Below, one piece after another: positions 9,464 through 19,866 of a DNA stretch of 64,000 bases. The notes under the pieces are model-generated. The model searched no databases, was not told the origin of the DNA, and saw nothing but the letters and a program-made list of their open reading frames with translations. The stretch's first letter is position 1. Each line of letters opens with the position of its first letter. The translations under genes and the position numbers were made by a program. Source of the DNA: Komagataeibacter oboediens (lineage in GTDB: Bacteria > Pseudomonadota > Alphaproteobacteria > Acetobacterales > Acetobacteraceae); NCBI RefSeq assembly GCF_003207815.1, contig NZ_NKTX01000005.1:62001-126000 (forward strand), read 5' to 3'.

Positions 9464-10792
9464 GTGATTAAACGTATTGCAGCAGCGATTGTGGGAATCG
9501 GTGTCGCCGGCGGCGTCGGGTTCCTTGCCTATGCGTGGTATCCGGCCATTGCGCCGGTTGCTCCGCCTCCTCCTTCCTCTTTCTCCGCAGCGCAGATCGA
9601 GCGCGGGCGCGTGCTGGCCGCTGGCGGCTACTGCGCCGAATGCCACACCCGCACGGATGGCAAGCGCGGTGTCGAGCTGGCGGGCGATTACAAGATGGAC
9701 ACGCCCTTTGGTGCCATCTTCTCCTCCAACATCACGCCGGACCCCGAAACGGGTATCGGCCACTGGTCGGAAGCCGCCTTCAAGCGCGCCATGCGCAAGG
9801 GCATTTCGCGTGACGGCACGCAGCTTTTCCCGGCCTTCCCGTTTGACCACTTCACGCACATGACGGATCAGGACATCGATGATGTCTATGCTTTCCTCAT
9901 GACGCGCGAACCGGTGCATTCGGTCAAGCGCGACAACACGGTGGGCTTCCCCTTCAACATCCGTCTGGAACAGGCGGGCTGGAAGCTTCTGTTCCTGCAT
10001 GAAGGGCCGCTGAAAAACGATCCGTCGCATGATGCCGAATGGAACCGTGGCGCCTATCTGGCCGAAGGCCTGAGCCACTGTTCCGCCTGTCACACCCCGC
10101 GTAACCTCATGGGTGCGGAGAAGGCCAGCGCGCCGTATGATGGCGCCCCGGTGGACAACTGGATCGCACCGCCGCTTAACGAGCACAATCCCACTCCGGT
10201 CGTGTGGACCGAGGACGAGTATTTCAAATACCTGCGCTTTGGCTCCGCCCCGCTGCATGGCAGTGCTGCCGGTCCCATGTCGCCCGTGGTTCACGGTGGC
10301 CTGAGCGAAATGCCGGAATCCGATGTGCACGCGATCGCGCATTATCTGGCTGATATCGACCACGCCTCCTCCCGCGTAAGCCAGGATCCCAAGGCCATCG
10401 CATGGGCCATGCAGGCTTCCATGAAGGATCTGGTCGGGCCGCAGGTGAACCCGAACGCGAAGCTGTATGCCGGCGCCTGCGCCGCATGCCACGCCAATGC
10501 CGGTCCGCAGCCGGTTGAAGGCCGTCCCGACCTGGCGCTGAACAACGCGCTGTGGCTGGATGAGCCGACCAACCTGTTCCAGGTCATCCTGCGCGGGATC
10601 GGGACGACAGAAGGCATTTCCACCGTTTCCATGCCCAGTTTCTACCATTCCTTCTCGGATGCGGATCTGGCCCGCCTGGCAGCCTACCTGCGTGCGACCC
10701 GCACGACCCTGCCACCGTGGACCGATCTGGAGAAGAAGGCGGCCGAGGTTCGCAAGACCCTGCCCGTCCCCCCAGTCGCGTCGTCCCATTGA
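9464..10792 (+). CDS. aldF: Membrane aldehyde dehydrogenase, tri-haem cytochrome c subunit
   Basis: This subunit takes electrons from the molybdenum subunit and reduces ubiquinone during periplasmic oxidation of acetaldehyde to acetate. The 442-residue protein has an N-terminal signal/anchor helix (residues 4-25) and three c-type haem motifs: CAECH (57-61), CSACH (206-210) and CAACH (339-343). This is the usual three-haem layout of acetic acid bacterial dehydrogenase cytochromes. Translation probably starts at GTG 9464; nearby ATGs are out of frame, and the ribosome binding site (GAGAA) is weak. It is the first gene of an operon with the 2Fe-2S subunit 21 bp downstream. The ald names follow my memory of the Komagataeibacter europaeus genes. 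Confidence 0.9.
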   Translation: MIKRIAAAIVGIGVAGGVGFLAYAWYPAIAPVAPPPPSSFSAAQIERGRVLAAGGYCAECHTRTDGKRGVELAGDYKMDTPFGAIFSSNITPDPETGIGHWSEAAFKRAMRKGISRDGTQLFPAFPFDHFTHMTDQDIDDVYAFLMTREPVHSVKRDNTVGFPFNIRLEQAGWKLLFLHEGPLKNDPSHDAEWNRGAYLAEGLSHCSACHTPRNLMGAEKASAPYDGAPVDNWIAPPLNEHNPTPVVWTEDEYFKYLRFGSAPLHGSAAGPMSPVVHGGLSEMPESDVHAIAHYLADIDHASSRVSQDPKAIAWAMQASMKDLVGPQVNPNAKLYAGACAACHANAGPQPVEGRPDLALNNALWLDEPTNLFQVILRGIGTTEGISTVSMPSFYHSFSDADLARLAAYLRATRTTLPPWTDLEKKAAEVRKTLPVPPVASSH

Positions 10793-10813
10793 GCTGAAAG
10801 ACGGAGCTAGAAC

Positions 10814-11287
10814 ATGACGACCTTTCGCCTCAATGGACGGGAAGTAACCGTTGACGTACCGGGTGATACCCCCCTGCTGTGGGTCATCCGTGACGAAGTT
10901 GGCCTGACCGGAACGAAATTCGGTTGCGGCATCGGCATGTGTGGTGCGTGCACCATCCATATCGGTGGCCGGGCCACCCGTTCCTGCGTGACCCCTATCA
11001 GTGCTGCCGAAGGCGCTGACATCACCACGATCGAAGGCATCGATCCCGAGGGTAACCACCCCGTGCAGCAGGTCTGGCGTGAAATCCAGGTGCCGCAGTG
11101 CGGCTACTGCCAGTCCGGGCAGATCATGCAGGCCATAAGCCTGCTGAAGGATTACCCCTCTCCCACGGATGAGGAAATCGATGCCGTCATGGCTGGCAGC
11201 CTGTGCCGGTGCATGACCTACATTCGCATTCGTGAGGCCATCAAGAAGGCCGCGGCCACCGCACGCGGAGATGCATCAAATGGGTAG
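10814..11287 (+). CDS. aldG: Membrane aldehyde dehydrogenase, 2Fe-2S subunit
   Basis: This small subunit relays electrons from the molybdopterin centre to the cytochrome subunit. The 157-residue protein is a two-domain [2Fe-2S] protein of the xanthine dehydrogenase/CoxS family. The plant-type cluster is bound by C38, C43, C46 and C58 in CGIGMCGACTIH...C; the second cluster by C96, C99, C131 and C133 (CGYC ... CRC). There is no signal peptide, so export would depend on riding with the Tat-exported large subunit, as in related enzymes. It lies 21 bp after the cytochrome gene and overlaps the large-subunit start by 8 bp, which suggests translational coupling. Confidence 0.94.
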   Translation: MTTFRLNGREVTVDVPGDTPLLWVIRDEVGLTGTKFGCGIGMCGACTIHIGGRATRSCVTPISAAEGADITTIEGIDPEGNHPVQQVWREIQVPQCGYCQSGQIMQAISLLKDYPSPTDEEIDAVMAGSLCRCMTYIRIREAIKKAAATARGDASNG

Positions 11288-13601
11288 ATTAAACCGCTTC
11301 CGCCTTGGCAAGGACGGACGCCGTGAGCAGGCTTCCCTGTCACGTCGCGGCTTCCTTGTCACCTCTCTGGGCGCCGGCGTCATGTTTGGCTTCGCGCGTC
11401 CGTCATCCGCCAACCAGATTTTCCCGCTCGACCGGTCGCTGCCGGATGACGGGGCGTTCGAGCCCACCATCTGGTGTTCGATCGCACCCGATGGGGAAAT
11501 TACGGTCAACATCATCCGCGCGGAAATGGGCCAGCATATCGGCACCGCCCTCGCCCGCATCATCGCGGATGAAATGGAAGCCGACTGGAGCAAGGTCCGC
11601 ATCAACTATGTGGACACCGACCCCAAGTGGGGCCTGATGGTCACCGGTGGCAGCTGGTCGGTGTGGATGACATGGGATGTCTTCCGCCAGGCCGGTGCCG
11701 CAACGCGCACGGCCATGGTGGAGGAAGGTGCCCGCCTGCTGGGCACCACGCCGGACAAGTGCACCGTCGCCAACAGCATTGTCAGTGCCGGTGGCAAGCA
11801 GATCAGCTTTGGCGACATCGTGGCCAAGGGACATCCGTCCCATTCCTTCACGCCGGAGGAAATGGCCAAGCTGCCGCTCAAGCCCGCCAGCGAGCGCAGG
11901 CTGATCGGCAATGCCGAGCTCAAGGCGCTGGACATTCCCGCCAAGACCAACGGCACGGCCATCTACGGGATCGACGCCAAGGTGGAGGGCATGCTGTATG
12001 CCCGCCCCAAGATGCCACCCACGCGCTATGGCTCCAAGGTGCGGTCGGTTGACGATACCGACGCCAAGAAGATCAAGGGCTATGTCCGTTACCTGCTGAT
12101 CGAGGATCCGTCCGAGGTCGTTCAGGGCTGGGTTGTGGTGCTGGCCGAAAGCTACAGCGCCGCCATCCGCGCGACGGACGCGCTGAAGGTTGACTGGACG
12201 CCGGGCGAGACGATCCACACGTCCGAACGCGACATTCAGGACCGCGGGCGCGAGTTGATCAGCAACAAGGAAGGCGGCGTCTACATCTTCAATGATGATG
12301 GCGTGGACCAGGCCTTCAGCAGTGCGCATACGGTCATGGAGCAGGAATATACCTGCGCATCCGTGCTGCATTACCAGCTGGAACCGACCAATGCGCTGGC
12401 CTTTGAAAAGGACGGCGTGTACGAAATCCATGCGGGCAACCAGTGGCAGAGCCTGATCCTGCCCACGCTGGCCAAGTCGCTGCAGGTGCCGGAATCCAAG
12501 GTCATCCTGCGCAGCTACCTGCTGGGTGGCGGGTTTGGCCGCCGTCTGAACGGGGATTACATGATCCCGGCCGCCCTTGCGTCCAAGGCGCTGGGTGGCA
12601 AGCCGGTCAAGCTGATCCTGACCCGGTCGGACGACATGCAGTTCGATTCCTTCCGTTCGCCTTCGGTCCAGCGTGTGCGCATGGCCTTTGACAGCAGCGA
12701 TAAGATCACCTCCATGGATTACCAGGCCGCCGCGGGCTGGCCCACGGGTGTGATGGCCGAAGCGTTCATGGAAAAGGGCGTGGATGGCAAGCCGTATGAC
12801 CAGTTCGCCATCGCTGGTGGTGATCACTGGTATGAAGTTGGCGCCTTCCGGGTGCGTGCGCTGCGCAACGACCTGGCGGAAAAGACCTTCCGTCCCGGCT
12901 GGCTGCGTTCGGTCAGCCCCGGCTGGACCAGCTGGGGGGTCGAGTGCTTCCTTGATGAGGTCGCGCATCGCCAGAAAAAGGATCCTGCCCAGTTCCGCCT
13001 TGAACTGCTGACCGCGCAGGGCCGGAACAAGGGTCAGGCACCTGATTCCGTTGGTGGCGCGCTGCGTCAGGCCGCTGTCGTGCGCAGGCTTATGGAAAAG
13101 GTGAACTGGGGCAAGACCACCCTGCCCAAGGACACGGCGATGGGCCTCGCCACCACGGCGGGACAGGAACGTGGCATGCCGACATGGATCGGCTGCGTGG
13201 CGCAGGTGCATGTGGACCGCAGCACCGGCGTGGTGACCTGCCAGAAGCTGACCATCGTCGTCGATGCCGGTACCGTCGTCGATCCCGATGGCGCGAAGGC
13301 CCAGACCGAAGGTGCTGCACTGTGGGGTCTGAGCATGGCCCTGTTCGAAAATACGGAAATCGTGAACGGCATGCCGGTTGACCGTAACCTGAACACCTAC
13401 ACGCCACTGCGTATTGCCGACACGCCGGAAATGGACATTGAGTTCCTGCCCAGCACCGAAAAGCCGATGGGTCTGGGTGAACCTGGCACGACGGTGGTCG
13501 GGCCTGCCATTGGCAATGCCATCTTCAACGCCGTGGGCGTACGCCTGCGTCACATGCCGGTCCGCCCGGCGGATGTTCTGCGGGGCCTGCAGAACAGCTA
13601 G
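11280..13601 (+). CDS. aldH: Membrane aldehyde dehydrogenase, large molybdopterin subunit
   Basis: This catalytic subunit oxidises acetaldehyde and other aldehydes to acids on the outer face of the inner membrane. The 773-residue product belongs to the xanthine dehydrogenase / isoquinoline 1-oxidoreductase large-subunit family. A twin-arginine signal, SRRGFL at residues 21-26 followed by a hydrophobic run, indicates folded export. The conserved LGGGFGRRL loop and the C-terminal GLGEPGTTVVGPAIGNAI block, with the catalytic glutamate, are present. The ATG at 11280 is chosen because GGAG ends 9 bp upstream and it overlaps the end of the 2Fe-2S gene. Molybdenum cofactor genes moeA and moaA lie elsewhere in the window. 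Confidence 0.94.
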   Translation: MGRLNRFRLGKDGRREQASLSRRGFLVTSLGAGVMFGFARPSSANQIFPLDRSLPDDGAFEPTIWCSIAPDGEITVNIIRAEMGQHIGTALARIIADEMEADWSKVRINYVDTDPKWGLMVTGGSWSVWMTWDVFRQAGAATRTAMVEEGARLLGTTPDKCTVANSIVSAGGKQISFGDIVAKGHPSHSFTPEEMAKLPLKPASERRLIGNAELKALDIPAKTNGTAIYGIDAKVEGMLYARPKMPPTRYGSKVRSVDDTDAKKIKGYVRYLLIEDPSEVVQGWVVVLAESYSAAIRATDALKVDWTPGETIHTSERDIQDRGRELISNKEGGVYIFNDDGVDQAFSSAHTVMEQEYTCASVLHYQLEPTNALAFEKDGVYEIHAGNQWQSLILPTLAKSLQVPESKVILRSYLLGGGFGRRLNGDYMIPAALASKALGGKPVKLILTRSDDMQFDSFRSPSVQRVRMAFDSSDKITSMDYQAAAGWPTGVMAEAFMEKGVDGKPYDQFAIAGGDHWYEVGAFRVRALRNDLAEKTFRPGWLRSVSPGWTSWGVECFLDEVAHRQKKDPAQFRLELLTAQGRNKGQAPDSVGGALRQAAVVRRLMEKVNWGKTTLPKDTAMGLATTAGQERGMPTWIGCVAQVHVDRSTGVVTCQKLTIVVDAGTVVDPDGAKAQTEGAALWGLSMALFENTEIVNGMPVDRNLNTYTPLRIADTPEMDIEFLPSTEKPMGLGEPGTTVVGPAIGNAIFNAVGVRLRHMPVRPADVLRGLQNS

Positions 13602-13616
13602 GCTGTCATGGCCTGA

Positions 13617-15665
<2,049 letters not shown>

Positions 15666-15672
15666 CACGCCA

Positions 15673-15699
15673 TGCCGGACGGGGTAATTCCGTCCGGCA
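15673..15699 (+). terminator. Hairpin between eno and ftsB
   Basis: TGCCGGACGG and CCGTCCGGCA form a perfect 10-bp stem around the 7-nt loop GGTAATT. No T-tract follows. It could partly terminate eno transcripts or protect the eno 3' end while allowing read-through into ftsB. Confidence 0.5.
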
Positions 15700-15726
15700 A
15701 CAGGGCACGGCAGGGAAAGGAATACG

Positions 15727-16056
15727 ATGCAGCTGGGTAAGATCATACGGCGCGTGATGGGCGCCACCATTCCCCCTGCCCTGTTTATCGGGCTTACGGC
15801 CTATTTCGGCTGGAATGTCATGCGGGGTGAACATGGGCTGCACAGCTATGCTGCACAGCTGCACCTGCTGGATGAAGCGCGTTCCGCGCAGAAGGATGCG
15901 GCTGCGGAACAGGAAGTATGGTTGCGCCGCGTGCGCGGGCTGAAGGAGGGCGCGCTGGATACCGACCTGCTGGATGAACGCGCGCGCTCCATGCAGAACC
16001 TTGCCCGGCAGGACGAAATTGTCGTCCCCTATGGTGAGCACGACCATTTGTACTGA
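15727..16056 (+). CDS. ftsB: FtsB/DivIC-family septum formation initiator
   Basis: FtsB is a small bitopic divisome protein that, with FtsL and FtsQ, signals septal peptidoglycan synthesis. The 109-residue protein has one N-terminal transmembrane helix (about residues 13-32), then a coiled-coil-forming stretch (about 38-75) rich in Leu, Glu and Arg. It ends in the typical ARSMQNLARQDEIVV segment. The AAAGG just before the ATG is a plausible ribosome binding site. It follows eno, as in many alphaproteobacteria, which supports the assignment despite the family's low sequence conservation. Confidence 0.85.
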   Translation: MQLGKIIRRVMGATIPPALFIGLTAYFGWNVMRGEHGLHSYAAQLHLLDEARSAQKDAAAEQEVWLRRVRGLKEGALDTDLLDERARSMQNLARQDEIVVPYGEHDHLY

Positions 16057-16075
16057 CCGCCCGCGTGGCAGGCAC

Positions 16076-16109
16076 AAAAAAAAACCCGGGAACGTCCCGG
16101 GGTTTTTTT
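16076..16109 (+). terminator. Bidirectional terminator between ftsB and rpmG
   Basis: A9, then CCCGGGA-ACG-TCCCGGGG, then T7 form a hairpin flanked by A and T runs, so it can act on either strand. It lies between two convergent genes. Confidence 0.92.
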
Positions 16110-16129
16110 GTATCCGTCTGCGCGGAAGA

Positions 16130-16297
16130 TTATTTGATCTTCGCTTCGCGGAAGGCCACGTGCTTGCGGGCGACGGGGTCGTATTTGCGCATTTCCATCT
16201 TGCCGGTCTGGGCGCGGGCATTCTTCTTGGTCACATAGAAGTAGCCGGTGTCCGCCGTGGAGACGAGTTTGATCTGGATGGTGTTGGTCTTGGCCAT
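16130..16297 (-). CDS. rpmG: 50S ribosomal protein L33
   Basis: L33 is a small protein of the large ribosomal subunit near the E site. The 55-residue product [20 protein letters not shown]...REAKIK has the family's typical length. The start at 16297 follows a GAGGAT ribosome binding site; an upstream in-frame ATG at 16333 would add 12 non-family residues. It has no CxxC pairs, so this is the zinc-free type of L33. It is convergent with ftsB across a shared terminator. Confidence 0.97.
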   Translation of the reverse strand: MAKTNTIQIKLVSTADTGYFYVTKKNARAQTGKMEMRKYDPVARKHVAFREAKIK

Positions 16298-16455
16298 GAT
16301 ATCCTCAGCACTGCTTTGCCGCTGCTGGAACATTCAGGTACAGCAGTGGTTCAAGTGGGCGGAAAATGCGCATACACAAGGCGCAGGTCAAGCACCCCAA
16401 CCGATATTTCTGATTAAATTCGCCCATAATGGGTAAAAAAGGAGTGCAGAGCACG

Positions 16456-17664
16456 ATGTTGAGCGTCCCGGAAGCGCGCGAACGGATTCTGGACGGGGTG
16501 TTTCCCCTCCCTGCCGAGGTCGTGGCCCTGACCGATGCCTGCGGGCGTGTCAGCGCGGCCCCCGTCATCTCACGGCTGTCCAATCCCCCGGCCGATGTCT
16601 CGTCCATGGACGGGTATGCCGTGCGCGCGGCGGACCTGTCGGCACAGGGCACGCGCCTCACCTGTATCGGGTCGGCGCCTGCGGGTCATCCTTTTGCAGG
16701 GCAGGTCGGACCGGGGGAATGCGTGCGCATATTCACCGGCGCGGTCGTGCCGACTGGTGCGGATGCGATCCTGATACAGGAAAACGCACAGGCCGAAGGG
16801 AAGTCCGTGACCACCACCACCACCCTTGCGTCCGGCACCTATATCCGGCGGAAGGGGCAGGACTTTGCCGAAGGTCAGGACATCATTCCCGCAGGTCGCA
16901 GGCTGTCCGCGCGTGACATCGGCCTTGCTGCTGCTGCAAACCGTCCCTGGCTGCAGGTAACCCGCCGCCCGCGCGTGGCCATTGCCGCGACAGGGGACGA
17001 ACTGCTGCTGCCCGGTAGCGGGCTCGGAACGGGACAGATCGCCAACTCCAATACCCCCATGCTGGCCGCCCTGCTGCGTGCGGCGGCCGCCGAACCGGTC
17101 ATGCTGCCGGTCCTGCGCGATGACATGGCCGACCTTGCCACGCTGGAACGCATGGTTGATGGGGTGGACATGCTGCTGACCGCGGGCGGCGCCAGTGTGG
17201 GCAGCCATGATCTTGTACGGCGTGGGCTGGAACAGGTCGGGCTGAAAACAGATTTCTGGAAAATCGCCATGCGGCCGGGCCGTCCGCTTATGTATGGCCA
17301 TCTGGGGCGCCTGCCTTTTATCGGCCTGCCGGGCAATCCCGTGGCGGCGTTTGTCTGTTCGGTCGTGTTTGTCCTGCCTGCCCTGCGTCGCATGGCAGGG
17401 CTTGCCATGCCGGTCATGCCGCCGGAGCATGCAGTCCTGGGGGCGGATGTGCCGGAAAACGACCGGCGCATGGACCATCTGCGTGCGCGTCTGGACCATG
17501 ACGGGAACGGGCGGCTGGTGGCCACGCCCTTCCCTGTGCAGGATTCGGCCATGTTGCATGTGCTGGCCGAAAGTGCGGCGCTTGTCCTGCGTGCACCCAA
17601 TGCGCCACCGGCGAAGGCTGGCGATCCGTGCGAGATCATCCGTATCGACCGCGTTCTGGAATAG
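16456..17664 (+). CDS. moeA: Molybdopterin molybdenumtransferase MoeA
   Basis: MoeA inserts molybdate into adenylylated molybdopterin, the last common step of molybdenum cofactor synthesis. Family motifs are all visible: PPADVSSMDGYAVR, the TGDELL and NSNTPMLAALL region of the MoaB/Mog-like domain, LTAGGASVGSHD, and GLPGNPVAAFV. The ATG at 16456 gives 402 residues and has AGGAG 11 bp upstream; a second start at 16429 would add nine residues. The cofactor is needed by the aldehyde dehydrogenase large subunit 3 kb away. lexA follows after a 118-bp gap that contains its own promoter. Confidence 0.96.
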   Translation: MLSVPEARERILDGVFPLPAEVVALTDACGRVSAAPVISRLSNPPADVSSMDGYAVRAADLSAQGTRLTCIGSAPAGHPFAGQVGPGECVRIFTGAVVPTGADAILIQENAQAEGKSVTTTTTLASGTYIRRKGQDFAEGQDIIPAGRRLSARDIGLAAAANRPWLQVTRRPRVAIAATGDELLLPGSGLGTGQIANSNTPMLAALLRAAAAEPVMLPVLRDDMADLATLERMVDGVDMLLTAGGASVGSHDLVRRGLEQVGLKTDFWKIAMRPGRPLMYGHLGRLPFIGLPGNPVAAFVCSVVFVLPALRRMAGLAMPVMPPEHAVLGADVPENDRRMDHLRARLDHDGNGRLVATPFPVQDSAMLHVLAESAALVLRAPNAPPAKAGDPCEIIRIDRVLE

Positions 17665-17678
17665 GTGTTGGATGCCGG

Positions 17679-17708
17679 TTGACGGAGCGTGTGGAACCAA
17701 TATAGAAC
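17679..17708 (+). promoter_or_regulatory. lexA promoter with overlapping SOS (LexA) box
   Basis: TTGACG (17679-17684) and TATAGA (17701-17706), 16 bp apart, form a good sigma-70-type promoter. The direct repeat GAAC-N7-GAAC (17694-17708) is the alphaproteobacterial LexA operator GTTC-N7-GTTC read on the other strand. It covers the -10 element, so LexA binding should block RNA polymerase. This implies autorepression of lexA. Confidence 0.9.
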
Positions 17709-17782
17709 ACGAGACAGGTTTTTGATTTGTTCCATCGCGTTTCGGACCCGGCGACAGCGCCGGCGGCAAAAGGACATGTGGC

Positions 17783-18460
17783 ATGCTCACAAAGAAACAA
17801 CATGAGCTTTTGCTGTTTATTGACGGCCATCTGCGCAGGACGGGTTTTTCCCCATCGTTTGATGAGATGAAGGATGCGCTGGGCCTGCGCTCCAAATCCG
17901 GGATTCACCGCCTGATCTCGGCGCTGGAGGAACGGGGCTTCCTGCACCGCAGGCATCATCGCGCCCGTGCGCTGGAAATCCTGCGCCTGCCTGATATCGA
18001 TGTGCCGCCCCCGCCTACCCCGTCCGATTCGCCCACGCCTGTACCGGACAACGTGCCTGCCCCTGCGATACTGGCGGGCGTGGTGGACGTGCCCTTTGTG
18101 GGGCGCATCGCCGCAGGCAACCCCATTGAGGCGATTACGCCGGAAACCACCCGCATTACCGTCCCGGCCGACATGCTGGGCAAGGCCAGCCATTATGCAC
18201 TGGAGGTCACGGGCGATTCCATGCAGGAAGCGGGCATTCTGGATGGTGACATGGTCATCATCCGTGAAGGCGCGCAGGCCAGTGACGGGCAGATCGTCGT
18301 CGCCCTGATTGATGGGGAGGAAGTCACGCTCAAGCGCCTGCGGCGTGAAGGCGGCGATATTGCGCTGATCCCCGCCAACAGCCTGTATGAAACCCGGGTA
18401 CTGCCGGCCGGCCGGGTCAGTGTACAGGGTACGCTTGCGGGCCTGATCCGCCGTTACTAG
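17783..18460 (+). CDS. lexA: LexA SOS-response repressor
   Basis: LexA represses DNA-damage genes until RecA filaments trigger its self-cleavage. The 225-residue product has an N-terminal winged helix (residues 1-65) with the [21 protein letters not shown] recognition region. A Pro-rich linker (about 73-95) joins it to a C-terminal S24 peptidase domain. The cleavage site is Ala111-Gly112 in RIAAGNP; the catalytic pair is Ser146 (GDSMQ) and Lys184 (VTLKRL). The length and linker fit alphaproteobacterial LexA. It carries its own SOS box upstream, and its stop overlaps the stop of bioCD on the opposite strand. Confidence 0.98.
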   Translation: MLTKKQHELLLFIDGHLRRTGFSPSFDEMKDALGLRSKSGIHRLISALEERGFLHRRHHRARALEILRLPDIDVPPPPTPSDSPTPVPDNVPAPAILAGVVDVPFVGRIAAGNPIEAITPETTRITVPADMLGKASHYALEVTGDSMQEAGILDGDMVIIREGAQASDGQIVVALIDGEEVTLKRLRREGGDIALIPANSLYETRVLPAGRVSVQGTLAGLIRRY

Positions 18461-19866
18461 GGCACGTCCCGCACCATCTGATCCCATGTGGGCAGTCGGG
18501 CGGCCAGTTGCGCTATTGCTTCCGGCCCCATGGGGACAACTGTTGGAAATTCGGCCAGTATGCGCACCTGGCCATGGCGTTCAATGGCGCTGCGCCCGTG
18601 AGGTTCGGGTGGACCGTTCAGGATCACACCCGCCACATGCAGCCCCCGCGCGCGCAGTGCCGCAAGGCTAAGCAGCGTATGGTTGATCGTTCCAAGCTGG
18701 CTGCGGGCCACCAGCACCACCGGCAGGGCCAGCCGGACCATGAGGTCGATCATCAGGTAATTTTCGGCAATCGGCACAAACACGCCGCCCGCCCCTTCCA
18801 CAACCAGCGGCCTGTCACTGGCCGTATGGCGTGGCAATGTGATCATGGCGGGGTCAATGCGGGTATGGGCTACGGATGCTGCGTCCTCGGGCGAAAGGGA
18901 GGCCCCGAATGTGGCGGCGGGCGGATGGATACGCGCGGGTTCCAGACCTGCCAGATGCTGCACGCCCGTGCTGTCGGACGGGGCGTCGTCCGTACCGCTC
19001 TGCAATGGTTTCCAGTATGAGGCGTTCCAGGCACGTACCAGTGCGGCGGATGTCACCGTCTTGCCTACATCCGTATCCGTTCCGGTGACGAACACGCCCG
19101 GCCACGCCGCCCGGCGGAACAGCCCGTAGCCAACATGGTATGAAACGGCGAACGGGCCACCTGTTCCCGCCGCCTCCAGCACATGGCGCAACTGTGTGCC
19201 CGTCGCGGGGGGATGCTCCACATGCGTGGCCCCGATGGCACGCAGTTCCCGCACGAACGTCAGTGGGGAGGTCGGGGTATCCACAATTTCGGCATCCTGC
19301 CACAGCCCTGCGCCACATGCGGGCCATTCGGCCTGTAGCTGGTCTGCGCTCGGATACTCTGGCATGGGGCACATCACCCCTGCCCGTGCATATGCTTCCC
19401 GCCATTGCCTGAAGCTGCCCACGCATAGCGTGGTCATCGCCATCAGTCCTCCCGGCGCCAGCAGGTCCGCCAGACCGCGCAGTGTGCGCGTGCGATCCGG
19501 GAACCACTGCATGGCCATGCTGGAACAGATCAGGTCAAACGGTCCCTTTACATCCGGGGCTTCGGCATCCATGTGGTGCAGCACCAGCCGCGCGTCATCG
19601 GGCATATGCCCGGCCACACGGTCCAGCATGGCGGGCGCTATATCGGTGGCGGTGATATGGGCGGCAGGGAACAGTCTGCGGAGCTCCCCGGTCAGGAATC
19701 CTGTTCCGCAGCCGACTTCCAGAATGCGCGCGGGCGGCGTATCGGCATGCCGGGAGGCAATGCGGCGTGCCAGTTCGGTTGCGGCAATGCGCTGGATGCG
19801 GGCGGCCTGATCATATCCCCGTGCCGCGCCAAAGCGGGTGGCGATGCGGTCCTTGCTGGTCATCAT
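18457..19866 (-). CDS. bioCD: BioC-BioD fusion: malonyl-ACP O-methyltransferase and dethiobiotin synthetase
   Basis: One uninterrupted frame encodes two biotin enzymes. Residues 1-252 are a class I SAM methyltransferase of BioC type ([15 protein letters not shown], then [13 protein letters not shown]), which caps malonyl-ACP to start pimelate synthesis. Residues 258-469 are a complete BioD ([14 protein letters not shown]-loop at about 262-270, then [10 protein letters not shown] and [12 protein letters not shown]), which closes the ureido ring using ATP and CO2. Only about six residues join them. The start at 19866 (or 19863) overlaps the bioH stop as ATGA. It is the last gene of the bioF-bioH-bioCD operon. 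Both active-site regions look intact. Confidence 0.93.
   Translation of the reverse strand: MMTSKDRIATRFGAARGYDQAARIQRIAATELARRIASRHADTPPARILEVGCGTGFLTGELRRLFPAAHITATDIAPAMLDRVAGHMPDDARLVLHHMDAEAPDVKGPFDLICSSMAMQWFPDRTRTLRGLADLLAPGGLMAMTTLCVGSFRQWREAYARAGVMCPMPEYPSADQLQAEWPACGAGLWQDAEIVDTPTSPLTFVRELRAIGATHVEHPPATGTQLRHVLEAAGTGGPFAVSYHVGYGLFRRAAWPGVFVTGTDTDVGKTVTSAALVRAWNASYWKPLQSGTDDAPSDSTGVQHLAGLEPARIHPPAATFGASLSPEDAASVAHTRIDPAMITLPRHTASDRPLVVEGAGGVFVPIAENYLMIDLMVRLALPVVLVARSQLGTINHTLLSLAALRARGLHVAGVILNGPPEPHGRSAIERHGQVRILAEFPTVVPMGPEAIAQLAARLPTWDQMVRDVP

Noticed and set aside
9284-11059. A 591-codon open frame antisense to the ald cytochrome and 2Fe-2S genes
   Set aside because: The plus strand has three haem motifs and eight placed cysteines; the minus frame has none of these and spans a non-coding region.
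11403-13553. A 716-codon open frame antisense to the aldehyde dehydrogenase large subunit
   Set aside because: It mirrors the codon structure of aldH; composition is His/Gln/Arg/Gly-heavy, with no ribosome binding site or domain. A shadow frame.
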